From an uncultured Muribaculaceae bacterium (GTDB taxonomy: Bacteria > Bacteroidota > Bacteroidia > Bacteroidales > Muribaculaceae), in NCBI GenBank assembly GCA_905233915.1, contig CAJOFM010000001.1, positions 395,492-459,491 on the forward strand: a stretch of DNA of 64,000 nucleotides, written 5' to 3'. How positions within the stretch are numbered: the first letter of the stretch is position 1; every line of letters starts with the position of its first letter. Both the position numbers and the translations under genes were made by a program. The notes beneath the pieces were generated by a model. The model was given only the letters and a program-made list of their open reading frames with translations, searched no databases and was not told where the DNA came from. Below are positions 45,544-53,383 of this stretch, in pieces.

Positions 45544-45574
45544 CAAAAATAGTGCTTTTTAATTACCTTTGCAA
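45544..45574 (-). promoter_or_regulatory. Promoter of the GH13-GH20 operon
   Basis: Minus strand TTG (45572-45574), 20-base spacer, TATTTTTG (45544-45551). The ATG is 4 bases further on, so the mRNA should be leaderless. Confidence 0.7.
45564..45571 (+). promoter_or_regulatory. -7 element TACCTTTG before the threonine aldolase gene
   Basis: Plus-strand TAnnTTTG match 64 bases before the start at 45636; it lies in the spacer of the divergent GH13 promoter. Confidence 0.6.
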
Positions 45575-45596
45575 AATAAAATCAACTTACAACCAA

Positions 45597-45631
45597 AACT
45601 AGTGACTAAGGACTAGAAACTAAAAACTAAA
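45597..45631 (+). repeat. Heptamer tract, 5 units, before the threonine aldolase start
   Basis: Five consecutive 7-bp units of consensus RACTARN (for example GACTAAG, AACTAAA). Every unit has C at position 3. The last unit ends 4 bases before the ATG. Confidence 0.75.
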
Positions 45632-45635
45632 CAAC

Positions 45636-46658
45636 ATGATTTCATTTGAAAGCGATTACAATAACGGCTGCCACCCCGCCATCCTTGACCGGTTGACCGA
45701 AACCAACGACGTGCGTGCCACCGGCTACGGCCTTGACGACTTCTGCAACGCGGCCCGAGACAAGGTGCGTGCGGCCTGTGAGATGCCCGATGCCGACGTC
45801 TTTTTCCTCGTTGGCGGCACCCAGACCAATGCCACGGTCATCGATGCCGTGCTGCGCGGCTACCAGGGGGTGCTGTCGGTAGAGACCGGCCACATCAATG
45901 TGCATGAGTCGGGAGCTATCGAGTTCGGCGGCCACAAGGTGCTGGCATTGCCCTCACATGACGGCAAGATGGATGCCGGCGAGTTGCGCGAGTGGCTCGA
46001 GACCTTCTGGGGCGACATCGCCTATGAGCACATGGTGTTCCCTGGCATGGTCTATATCACCTTTGCCACCGAGATGGGCACCATCTACACCCGTGCCGAA
46101 CTCGAGGCCATTTATGCTGTGTGCAAGCAATATGAATTGCCCCTCTTCATTGACGGGGCTCGCTTGGGCTACGGCCTGATGGCCGAGGGCTGTGACGTTA
46201 CCCTGTCGCAGCTGGCGCGATTGTGCGATGTGTTTTACCTGGGAGGCACCAAGTGCGGCGCATTGTGCGGCGAGGCTGTGGTATTCTCGGGCATGAAGGC
46301 ACCCGCCCATTTCTTCACCACCGTCAAGCAGCACGGGGCTCTCATGGCCAAGGGCCGCTTGCTGGGTATCCAGTTTGATGTGCTCATGCAGGATGGACTC
46401 TACTTCAAGATTGCCCGTCACGCCGTTGAGCAGGCCATGCGCCTGCGTGACGCCTTTATCGCCAAGGGCTACAAGATGTACTCCAATTCGCCCACCAACC
46501 AGCAGTTTGTGCTGTTTGACAAGGAGACGATCCAGCGCTTGGAGAAAGACTTCGTTTTTGAGCAGTGGTTCCCTGTTGGTGACAAGATGAATTGCCGCTT
46601 CGTCACCAGTTGGGCCACCCGCCCCGAGGACGTTGATGCCCTCATTGCCGCCCTGTAA
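45636..46658 (+). CDS. Low-specificity L-threonine aldolase (beta-eliminating lyase family)
   Basis: 340 residues, cytosolic, PLP-dependent. The N-terminus FESDYNNGCHPAIL, the glycine-rich VGGTQTNAT, FIDGARLGYG (D173 contacts PLP) and K206 in YLGGTKCGALCG (the Schiff-base lysine) place it in the threonine aldolase branch. It splits L-threonine or allo-threonine into glycine and acetaldehyde. Related lyases share the fold, so specificity is inferred. It has its own promoter and a heptamer tract immediately before the start. Confidence 0.9.
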   Translation: MISFESDYNNGCHPAILDRLTETNDVRATGYGLDDFCNAARDKVRAACEMPDADVFFLVGGTQTNATVIDAVLRGYQGVLSVETGHINVHESGAIEFGGHKVLALPSHDGKMDAGELREWLETFWGDIAYEHMVFPGMVYITFATEMGTIYTRAELEAIYAVCKQYELPLFIDGARLGYGLMAEGCDVTLSQLARLCDVFYLGGTKCGALCGEAVVFSGMKAPAHFFTTVKQHGALMAKGRLLGIQFDVLMQDGLYFKIARHAVEQAMRLRDAFIAKGYKMYSNSPTNQQFVLFDKETIQRLEKDFVFEQWFPVGDKMNCRFVTSWATRPEDVDALIAAL

Positions 46659-46708
46659 TTCACACAGATTAGTTATTCTAAAGCCTAAAAGACTATAAAA
46701 AAACAAAC

Positions 46709-48703
46709 ATGAAAAAATGTACAATTCTGATTGCGGTTTTAATTGCAATCAGCATTTCTATTACCACTCAAGCCGAAGTGATTAATGAGGAAAATGCACG
46801 TGGCATTGCGATGGATTTCCTTTCACAGCGACAAGACGGACGCCGAATGAACGCCAACCCCGTTGATCTGACTTTGACACAAACCCGTTTCTCGTCATCC
46901 AACCAGACGACACCGGTTTATTATGTGTTCGCCGATGCAACTCATGGCGGGTGGGTAATGGTAGCTGCCGACGACCGTGCCCATCAGGTGCTTGGGTATA
47001 GCGAGAATGGCCAGTTCAATAGCGATGACATGCCCTGCAATATGCGTTCGTGGATTGATGGTTACAGCGAGCAGATTGAGTTTCTGCAAAATCATCCTGG
47101 TATCAAGAGCGTAGCCCAAGCCCCTCGGCAGGAACAGTCTATGAGCGAAATCGCCCCGATGCTCACGACGGCATGGGGCCAGTCAAAACCGTTTAATAAC
47201 CAGTGCCCCAAGGTGGGCTATTATCCGACTTATACGGGCTGTGTGGCCACCGCAATGGCCCAGGTCATGTTCTATCACCGTTACCCGAGTGGTGAGTGCC
47301 GCGGCATTCCCGCCTATACTTCCAAGCACGGCATCAGTCTGCCGGCATTGCCTCCAGTGGCATTTGACTGGAACAACATGGCTGACGATTATAACTACAG
47401 CTATTCCACCGCTCAAGCCACTGCGGTGTCGCAACTGATGCGCTATTGCGGCCAGTCGGTCGAGATGGATTATGGGACAAGCAGCAGTGATGGCAGTGTA
47501 CCCGCCATACCGTTTGCCTTGAATTACTATTTCGGTTTCAGCCAAACGGCCATGGTCGTCATGAAAGATGCTTCCAACGAAGCCGACTGGGAGCAGATGA
47601 TGTATGATGAGTTGGCTTGCGGCTTGCCTGTTATCTATTCGGGCCATGATTCCAGTCACGGCAGCCATGCCTTTGTGCTGGATGGCTATCGTAACGGCAT
47701 GTTTCACATCAATTGGGGCTGGAGTGGGGACGAAAACACTTATTGGCAGTTGTCGGCCTTGACTCCCAAAGGGTATAACTACTCGACCCGCCATTATGCG
47801 ATATTGGGCGTGAGCCTTTCGGCTGCCGACGTGAATGCCGACGGCCAGGTTAATGTCGCTGATGTCACAGCATTAATCAGCATGGTGCTTAACAGCGTTC
47901 CAGCACATGGCCGCATCGGTGACTTGAACCATGACAATAGTATCAATGTTTCGGATGTCACCGCATTGATTAACATGATATTGACCAGTTCAGGAGGCAC
48001 CGAACCCGAGGGTGAGTCCTTCACTGTCAACGGTGAAACGTTCAGGATGGTCAAGGTCGAGGGTGGCACGTTTGAAATGGGTGCCACTGACGCGCAGGCT
48101 GGAGATGCGTTATCCAATGAATATCCCGCTCATCAGGTCACCTTGTCACCTTATTACATCGGGAAAACCGAAGTGACCCAAGGGCTTTGGAAGGCAGTCA
48201 TGGGGACCAATCCCAGTGCTGTGCATGGCGTTGAACTACCAGCAGGAGGCATCAGCTGGAATGACTGCATGGCATTCATCGAACGCTTGAATGCGTTGAC
48301 GGGGCGCTCGTTCCGCTTGCCCACCGAGGCCGAGTGGGAATTTGCCGCTCGTGGCGGAAACCGTAGCCGTGGTTATATCTATGCCGGTAGCGACGACATC
48401 GACGCAGTGGCCTGGTATTTTGACAACGCGCAGTATTCCTACGGGCGCCGTGTTGCCACCAAGCAGGCCAACGAATTGGGCCTTTATGACATGTGCGGCA
48501 ACAACTACGAGTGGTGCGCCGACTACTATGGCGAATACTCATCAGAAGCCCAAACCGACCCTCAGGGTCCTGCAAGCGGCACTGAAAGGGTAGTGCGCAG
48601 CGGCAGTTGGTACACTCCTGCCGATGAATGCCGCAGCACATCCCGTTCGGCAGCAGCCCCCAGCGATGCTTTTGTCCACCTCGGTTTCAGGTTAGCCCTG
48701 TAA
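46709..48703 (+). CDS. C10-family cysteine protease fused to dockerin-like repeats and an FGE-like domain
   Basis: 664 residues. Signal peptide 1-22. Residues about 23-145 are the Spi/SpeB-type prodomain. Residues 146-370 are the protease with C178 (TGCVATAMAQVM), H320 (GSHAFVLDGY) and W336 (INWGWSG), spaced as in streptopain. Residues 373-428 are two dockerin-like repeats (DVNADGQVNVADVTALI and GDLNHDNSINVSDVTALI). Residues 445-664 are a formylglycine-generating-enzyme-like domain (VEGGTFEMG, KTEVTQGLWKAVMG, RLPTEAEWEFAARGG, GNNYEWCADYY, GFRLAL). Only one of the two catalytic cysteines of true FGE (equivalent to C641) is present, so this domain probably binds rather than oxidises. I do not know of this three-part architecture. 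Confidence 0.85.
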   Translation: MKKCTILIAVLIAISISITTQAEVINEENARGIAMDFLSQRQDGRRMNANPVDLTLTQTRFSSSNQTTPVYYVFADATHGGWVMVAADDRAHQVLGYSENGQFNSDDMPCNMRSWIDGYSEQIEFLQNHPGIKSVAQAPRQEQSMSEIAPMLTTAWGQSKPFNNQCPKVGYYPTYTGCVATAMAQVMFYHRYPSGECRGIPAYTSKHGISLPALPPVAFDWNNMADDYNYSYSTAQATAVSQLMRYCGQSVEMDYGTSSSDGSVPAIPFALNYYFGFSQTAMVVMKDASNEADWEQMMYDELACGLPVIYSGHDSSHGSHAFVLDGYRNGMFHINWGWSGDENTYWQLSALTPKGYNYSTRHYAILGVSLSAADVNADGQVNVADVTALISMVLNSVPAHGRIGDLNHDNSINVSDVTALINMILTSSGGTEPEGESFTVNGETFRMVKVEGGTFEMGATDAQAGDALSNEYPAHQVTLSPYYIGKTEVTQGLWKAVMGTNPSAVHGVELPAGGISWNDCMAFIERLNALTGRSFRLPTEAEWEFAARGGNRSRGYIYAGSDDIDAVAWYFDNAQYSYGRRVATKQANELGLYDMCGNNYEWCADYYGEYSSEAQTDPQGPASGTERVVRSGSWYTPADECRSTSRSAAAPSDAFVHLGFRLAL

Positions 48704-48763
48704 TCTAGTAATTGTGGCCCCTGTTTCTTAAAAAACTGTTAATGGCAAACTTGATACGCGAGA

Positions 48764-48798
48764 TTTTGCGTTTCTACAAATACTTTTTTGTAACTTTG
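48764..48798 (+). promoter_or_regulatory. Promoter of the tsaB gene cluster
   Basis: TTTTG (48764-48768), 22-base spacer, TAACTTTG (48791-48798). The GTG start lies 21 bases after the element. Confidence 0.6.
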
Positions 48799-48819
48799 CA
48801 CGTTTTTTAGATAGAGGAA

Positions 48820-49533
48820 GTGGCAAATATCCTGAACATAGAGACTTCGACCGAGGTGTGCTCGGTGGCATTGACCAGCGAAGGGCAGGTGCTTGACCAT
48901 CGTGAGAATTACGAGGGCCAGACGCATGCCACGCTCTTGAGTCAGTATGTGAAAGAGATGCTGGATTATGCCAGGTCGCGAGAGTTGAAACTCGATGCGA
49001 TTGCCGTGAGCATCGGGCCTGGTTCTTACACAGGACTGCGCATCGGCCTGAGCGAGGCCAAGGGGTTGGCCTTCGGCCTGCAGGTGCCCCTGATTGGGGT
49101 GAACACGCTGCAGCTGCTCACCGTGAGCACAATGTTTAACCACTTTATTGAGGAAGACAACGTGCTGTATGTCCCCATGATTGATGCCCGCCGCATGGAG
49201 GTCTATACCGCGGTTTACAACCCCGCGCTTGACGACGTGCTAGAGCCACAGGCGATGATTCTCGACGAGCACTCGTTTGAGAATCTGCTCGAGCAAGGTT
49301 ATACCCTGGTGGCGATGGGCAATGGCAGCGATAAGGCGCGCGAGGTGCTCACGCATGAGCGCATGCGTTTCATTGGCGGCGTGAAGCCTGTTGCAGTGGA
49401 TATGATGGCCCTGGCCGAGAAAGCCTACCGTGAGCAGCAATTCATCGATGTGGCTTACAGTACGCCACTCTATCTCAAAGAGTTCCAAGCTACTAAGCCC
49501 AAGAACCCTTTATTACAGACATTAGAAAACTGA
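48820..49533 (+). CDS. tsaB: tRNA threonylcarbamoyladenosine biosynthesis protein TsaB
   Basis: 237 residues. The N-terminus ILNIETSTEVCSVAL is the ASKHA-fold phosphate-1 motif; the SIGPGSYTGLRIGLSEAKGLA block is the TsaB signature. It partners TsaD in making the universal t6A37 modification of ANN-decoding tRNAs. The start is a GTG at 48820: an in-frame stop lies 4 codons upstream and there is no ATG between. First gene of a same-strand run through proS. Confidence 0.93.
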   Translation: MANILNIETSTEVCSVALTSEGQVLDHRENYEGQTHATLLSQYVKEMLDYARSRELKLDAIAVSIGPGSYTGLRIGLSEAKGLAFGLQVPLIGVNTLQLLTVSTMFNHFIEEDNVLYVPMIDARRMEVYTAVYNPALDDVLEPQAMILDEHSFENLLEQGYTLVAMGNGSDKAREVLTHERMRFIGGVKPVAVDMMALAEKAYREQQFIDVAYSTPLYLKEFQATKPKNPLLQTLEN

Positions 49534-49546
49534 GAACTGAAAACAG
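49526..49546 (+). repeat. Heptamer tract, 3 units, at the tsaB/DUF4290 junction
   Basis: Units AAAACTG, AGAACTG, AAAACAG, all with C at position 5. The tract overlaps the tsaB stop and ends 6 bases before the next ATG. Confidence 0.65.
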
Positions 49547-49552
49547 AATAAT

Positions 49553-50149
49553 ATGTTAACTTATAACTCACTTCTCAAGAAACTGGTGCTGCCGGAGTAT
49601 GGCCGCAACATCCAGCAGATGGTGGATCACTGCCTCACTATTGAGGACAGGAACGAGCGCACACGCTGCGCCTTTACCATCGTGCAGAACATGGCCAACA
49701 TGTTCCCCCAGTTGCGCTCCGAGACCGACTACCAGCACAAGTTGTGGGACCACCTCATGATCATGAGCGGTTTCCAGCTCGATGTGGACTTCCCCTTTGA
49801 CGACATCATCAGGGAGGAGAATCTGGACACTAGACCCGAGCCGATACAGTATCAGCTGGAACCGATTAAATACCGTCACTACGGTAAGAACATAGAACAC
49901 ATGATAGCCCGTGCGGCCGAGTACCCCGAGGGTGAGGAACGTGATGCCCTGGTGATGCTGCTGGCTAACCACATGAAGAAACTCATCTTCCAAATCAACA
50001 ACGAGGATGTGGAGGATGCCAAGATTTTCAAGGACCTGGCCTACTACAGCCATGGTGTCATCAAGCTCGACCCTGCTACTCACCACCTGCATGAGTACCA
50101 GGTCGTGAAACCCGCCCAGCCCACAGGCAAGAAAAAGAAGAAAAGATAA
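49553..50149 (+). CDS. DUF4290-family protein
   Basis: 198 residues, cytosolic. The N-terminal LPEYGRNIQQMVDHCLTIEDR and the central KYRHYGKNIEHMIARAAEYPEG are duplicated family motifs (YGRNIQ/YGKNIE), with RDALVMLLANHMKK between. The C-terminus is a lysine-rich tail (TGKKKKKR), as in RNA- or ribosome-associated proteins. The family is restricted to Bacteroidetes and of unknown function; its placement among tRNA and ribosome maturation genes suggests a translation role. Confidence 0.9.
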   Translation: MLTYNSLLKKLVLPEYGRNIQQMVDHCLTIEDRNERTRCAFTIVQNMANMFPQLRSETDYQHKLWDHLMIMSGFQLDVDFPFDDIIREENLDTRPEPIQYQLEPIKYRHYGKNIEHMIARAAEYPEGEERDALVMLLANHMKKLIFQINNEDVEDAKIFKDLAYYSHGVIKLDPATHHLHEYQVVKPAQPTGKKKKKR

Positions 50150-50152
50150 CTT

Positions 50153-50194
50153 TTAGGCTTTAGGCATTAGACATTAGGCTTTAGGCATTAGGTA
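50153..50194 (+). repeat. Heptamer tract, 6 units, at the DUF4290/rimM junction
   Basis: Six consecutive units of consensus TTAGGCN (TTAGGCT, TTAGGCA, TTAGACA, then the first two again and TTAGGTA). An exact 18-base direct repeat at 50153 and 50174 is part of it. It starts 3 bases after the DUF4290 stop. A purine-rich AGGAGAAGG follows before the rimM start. Confidence 0.85.
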
Positions 50195-50219
50195 ATTAAA
50201 CAAAAGAAGGAGAAGGCAG

Positions 50220-50756
50220 ATGATTGTACGAGAGGAGCTCATAGCCATAGGGCGCTACAATAAGCCACACGGTGTCGCCGGCGAAATATCGGCAACCATC
50301 GATGTGGACATTGAGGTGCTGCAGGCGTTGTCGTGCCTGATCAGTGACGTGGATGGCATCTACGTCCCCTTCTTTGTCAATGCCTGCCGCCCCAAGACTG
50401 CCGAAACGGTGCTGCTCACGATCGACGGCATAGGCAATGAGCGTGAGGCCGCAAGACTTGTCAACCACGACATTTACGCCCTCAAGAGTGAGTTTAGCGA
50501 TGAGAGTGAGGACGCCGAAGCCGATGGTTACCCTCTCGACTATTTCATCGGATTCACATTAAGCGATGCCGACGGACAGGTCGTGGGCGAGATTGTGGAC
50601 GTTGACGAGCAGACCGAGAACGCGATTTTCATCATCGACCGAGACGGTGACGAACTCATGGTGCCCGCAACCGATGACTTGATTGTTGAGTTTGACATGG
50701 AAAAGAAACTGATGGTCATGGACCTGCCTCAAGGACTCCTCGACCTGAATGATTAA
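50220..50756 (+). CDS. rimM: Ribosome maturation factor RimM
   Basis: 178 residues. The N-terminal RimM barrel begins EELIAIGRYNKPHGVAGEI, the family motif (G-x-I-x-K-P-H-G-V-x-G-E). The C-terminal PRC-barrel half includes YPLDYFIGFTLSDADGQVVGEI and ENAIFIIDRDGDELMVPA. It assists 30S head assembly by binding S19. An unusually good Shine-Dalgarno-like AGGAG lies 11 bases upstream of the ATG, in contrast to most genes here. Confidence 0.95.
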   Translation: MIVREELIAIGRYNKPHGVAGEISATIDVDIEVLQALSCLISDVDGIYVPFFVNACRPKTAETVLLTIDGIGNEREAARLVNHDIYALKSEFSDESEDAEADGYPLDYFIGFTLSDADGQVVGEIVDVDEQTENAIFIIDRDGDELMVPATDDLIVEFDMEKKLMVMDLPQGLLDLND

Positions 50757-50768
50757 TGAATAATGAAC
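50748..50768 (+). repeat. Heptamer tract, 3 units, at the rimM/OmpA-like junction
   Basis: Units AATGATT, AATGAAT, AATGAAC run directly into the ATG at 50769. Each unit contains an ATG, so the tract places start codons in all three frames. It overlaps the rimM stop. Confidence 0.7.
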
Positions 50769-51410
50769 ATGCAACGAGGTTTATCACATATCTTAACGCT
50801 GTTGATGTTGACCATGGTCCTGGCGTGGCCGTTGTCGCTTGATGCAAAGGACGAGGATATCTATGAACTCTCGCTTGACGAGAACCTGGAAACGCCCGAA
50901 ATCAAGAGCGATAAGCAGGCAGACAGGATTCAGGATTTCCAGTATGACATGGCGGTGGCGTTCAAGAAGTCGAACTATGATGTGGAGCTCATGCGCGATA
51001 ACGAGGTGATTATCGTCACGATTCCCGCTAGCGAGTTGTTTGAGGCCAATGACACGGTGCTGACCGCCATCGGCCAGGAACGTCTCAAACCCTTCCTGCG
51101 CATGATCAAGAATCCGGGTTTCTACAAGATGCTGCTGGTCATGCACAGCGACAACACGGGCAGCGAGGCTTATACGCTCAACCTTACCCGCCAACGCGTG
51201 AATGCCGTCTTTGACTGGATTGACGAGAACGGCAGTGTGGACTATGTGGTGCCTTATGCTTTGGGCGAGACCGACCCCATCGCCGATAACAACTCGGTCG
51301 AGAACCGCAAGCGCAACCGTCGCCTGGAGATTTATCTGGTGCCCGAGAAGACGATGCTGCAGCAGGCTAAAAAAGGCGCCCCCAATATCACCCACATCGC
51401 TAAAAACTAA
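50763..51410 (+). CDS. OmpA-family outer-membrane/peptidoglycan-binding protein
   Basis: 215 residues (213 if the ATG at 50769 is used, which the heptamer tract favours). Signal peptide to about residue 28. Residues about 65-195 are an OmpA-like domain: FEANDTVLTAIGQERLKPFL, MHSDNTGSEAYTLNLTRQRVNAV and NRKRNRRLEIYL, shown here as its hallmark N-x2-L-x2-x-R and NR..NRR-E segments, which bind meso-DAP in peptidoglycan. There is no barrel, so it is a periplasmic or lipid-free envelope linker. Confidence 0.85.
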   Translation: MNMQRGLSHILTLLMLTMVLAWPLSLDAKDEDIYELSLDENLETPEIKSDKQADRIQDFQYDMAVAFKKSNYDVELMRDNEVIIVTIPASELFEANDTVLTAIGQERLKPFLRMIKNPGFYKMLLVMHSDNTGSEAYTLNLTRQRVNAVFDWIDENGSVDYVVPYALGETDPIADNNSVENRKRNRRLEIYLVPEKTMLQQAKKGAPNITHIAKN

Positions 51411-51437
51411 AGACAAACAACTAACGACAATAATAAA
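51403..51437 (+). repeat. Heptamer tract, 5 units, at the OmpA-like/proS junction
   Basis: Units such as AAAACTA, AAGACAA, ACAACTA, ACGACAA: C recurs at 51407, 51414, 51421 and 51428. The last unit (TAATAAA) ends immediately before the proS ATG, and the first overlaps the upstream stop. Confidence 0.6.
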
Positions 51438-52919
51438 ATGGCAAAAGAATTAAAGGATTTAACGAAGAGAGCCGATAATTACTCTCAATGGTATAATGAA
51501 CTGGTAGTGAAAGCCGACCTCGCCGAGCAGTCGGCAGTGCGTGGCTGTATGGTCATCAAGCCCTATGGCTATGCCATCTGGGAAAAGATGCAGCGCCAGC
51601 TGGATGACATGTTCAAGGCAACGGGTGTTCAAAACGCCTATTTCCCCCTGCTCATCCCCAAGTCGTTCCTCAGCCGTGAGGCCGACCACGTGGAGGGCTT
51701 TGCCAAGGAATGTGCCGTGGTAACCCACTATCGTCTGATGAATGATCCCAACGGCAAGGGTGTCGTTGTTGACCCCTCGGCCCGCCTGGAGGAGGAGCTG
51801 GTCATCCGTCCCACCAGCGAGACCATCATCTGGAACACCTACCGCAACTGGATCAACAGCTACCGCGACCTGCCCCTGCTGATTAACCAGTGGGCTAACG
51901 TGTTCCGTTGGGAGATGCGCACCCGCATGTTCTTGCGTACGGCCGAGTTCCTGTGGCAAGAGGGTCACACTGCTCATGCCACCAAGGAGGAAGCCGAGGC
52001 CAAGGCCGTTGAGATGCTGAACGTTTATGCCGACTTCGCTGAGAAATATATGGCGCTGCCCGTTGTCAAGGGTATCAAGACTGCCAACGAGCGCTTTGCC
52101 GGCGCTCTCGAGACCTATACCATCGAGGCGATGATGCAGGACGGTAAGGCCCTGCAGTCGGGTACCAGCCACTTCCTGGGCCAGAACTTTGCCAAGGCAT
52201 TTGACGTGAAGTTCATTGACAAGGAGAACAAGCTGCAGGACGTGTGGGCTACCTCGTGGGGTGTATCTACCCGCTTGATGGGGGCCCTGATCATGACCCA
52301 CAGCGACGACAACGGACTGGTGCTGCCTCCTCACTTGGCTCCCATCCAGGTTGTCATCGTTCCCGTTTACAAGACCAACGAACAGCTTGACGAGATCAAT
52401 AAGGTTGTCGATCCCATCGTCAACAACCTGCGCGGTATGGGCATCTCGGTGAAGTATGACAACGCCGATAACAAGCGTCCTGGCTTCAAGTTTGCCGATT
52501 ATGAGCTTAAGGGTGTGCCCGTGCGTCTCGTGCTGGGTGCCCGCGACATCGAGGCCGGCACCGTTGAGGTCATGCGCCGCGACACGCTCGAGAAATCCAG
52601 CGAGCAACTGGCCGGTATTGAGAACCGCGTTAAGGAACTGCTCGAGGAAATCCAGCAGAACATCTTTGACAAGGCCCTGCGTCACCGTGAGGAGATGACC
52701 TTCAAGGTAGATACTTGGGACGAGTTCAAGGAGCAGATCGAAAAGGGCGGTTTCATCCTGGCTCACTGGGATGGCACCACCGAGACCGAGGAGAAGATCA
52801 AGGAAGAGACCAAGGCCACCATCCGCTGCATCCCTCTGGATGCTGTTGAGGAGGAAGGCAAGTGCATCTACACCGGCAAGCCCAGCAAGCGCCGCGTGAT
52901 CTTCGCTCGAAACTATTAA
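51438..52919 (+). CDS. proS: Proline-tRNA ligase (class II, short archaeal/eukaryote-like type)
   Basis: 493 residues. Class II motifs: [17 protein letters not shown] (motif 1 region), [12 protein letters not shown] and [29 protein letters not shown] (motif 2), [14 protein letters not shown] and [17 protein letters not shown] (motif 3). The editing insertion of the long bacterial form is absent, and a zinc-like C-terminal extension ends in RRVIFARNY, so it is the ProS type 3 common in Bacteroidetes. It charges tRNA-Pro. A strong terminator ends the cluster. Confidence 0.97.
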   Translation: MAKELKDLTKRADNYSQWYNELVVKADLAEQSAVRGCMVIKPYGYAIWEKMQRQLDDMFKATGVQNAYFPLLIPKSFLSREADHVEGFAKECAVVTHYRLMNDPNGKGVVVDPSARLEEELVIRPTSETIIWNTYRNWINSYRDLPLLINQWANVFRWEMRTRMFLRTAEFLWQEGHTAHATKEEAEAKAVEMLNVYADFAEKYMALPVVKGIKTANERFAGALETYTIEAMMQDGKALQSGTSHFLGQNFAKAFDVKFIDKENKLQDVWATSWGVSTRLMGALIMTHSDDNGLVLPPHLAPIQVVIVPVYKTNEQLDEINKVVDPIVNNLRGMGISVKYDNADNKRPGFKFADYELKGVPVRLVLGARDIEAGTVEVMRRDTLEKSSEQLAGIENRVKELLEEIQQNIFDKALRHREEMTFKVDTWDEFKEQIEKGGFILAHWDGTTETEEKIKEETKATIRCIPLDAVEEEGKCIYTGKPSKRRVIFARNY

Positions 52920-52976
52920 AGGAATTTTCGTAGTAGAACCTTGAAAGAAGTAAAGGTTTTCTTTTTTATAGACTTG

Positions 52977-53013
52977 GGTTACGGGAGTCGTGAGATTCCC
53001 GTAATCTTTTTTT
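52977..53013 (+). terminator. Intrinsic terminator after proS
   Basis: 10-bp stem (52977-52986 with 52997-53006, one G-U pair) and 10-base loop followed by seven T (53007-53013). Confidence 0.9.
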
Positions 53014-53033
53014 GTCATGTATTAACAGGGTAT

Positions 53034-53102
53034 AAAAAAAGCACTTCGTTTCACAACGAAGGTGCCCTAGGAAAAAATAGTATGAATAAAGTTTGATTTA
53101 AG
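53034..53102 (-). ncRNA. Candidate small RNA, about 70 nt
   Basis: Minus strand: TTG (53137-53139), 20-base spacer, TACCTTCG (53109-53116, one mismatch to TAnnTTTG), then an AT-rich stretch and a terminator hairpin (arms 53041-53050 and 53055-53065, one bulge, loop TCAC) followed by U7. No minus-strand gene explains this terminator. Existence and function are inferred. Confidence 0.35.
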
Positions 53103-53272
53103 GTACTGCGAAGGTAGTACAAATAATTGGATTGTGCAACTTTTTGCACAAAAATGTGCATTTTTGCAGAAGTTGGATATTTTTTTTGCATTTTACCATC
53201 CTGATTTGAGGATAAATGGTTAATTTTGCCTTCGGCGAAAGTGTGCTGTGTGTCGTAAAAACTCAAATAAAA

Positions 53273-53305
53273 TTTGGTATTTCGCTCGGCTTACACTAAT
53301 TTTGC
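53273..53305 (+). promoter_or_regulatory. Promoter of the small membrane protein/PstS-like operon
   Basis: TTTG (53273-53276), 21-base spacer, TAATTTTG (53298-53305), 78 bases before the start at 53384. Confidence 0.7.
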
Positions 53306-53383
53306 CTTTTAATAGTTATAAACCCTTTGGCTTTATGATAGTCTAATGGCAGAATTGAGTGCCGTTTTTATACGATAGCTATT

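Larger units (their letters stand above)
53014..53383. other. Long structured AT-rich intergenic region
   Basis: 370 bases without a convincing gene. It holds a minus-strand hairpin-plus-U terminator (53034-53065) with a matching promoter, three alternating TGCAC/GTGCA arms at 53134-53160 that can form mutually exclusive hairpins, and the promoter of the next gene (53273-53305). A 71-codon minus-strand frame here has no family resemblance and I do not call it. Confidence 0.6.

Noticed and set aside
48046-48703. Genuine sulfatase-modifying (formylglycine-generating) enzyme
   Set aside because: Only one of the two catalytic cysteines is at the expected place and no sulfatase gene is nearby.
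53051-53266. 71-codon minus-strand frame in the gap after proS
   Set aside because: Composition is AT-rich with no signal, motif or start context, and it crosses the hairpin and promoter elements. The non-coding reading explains the region better.
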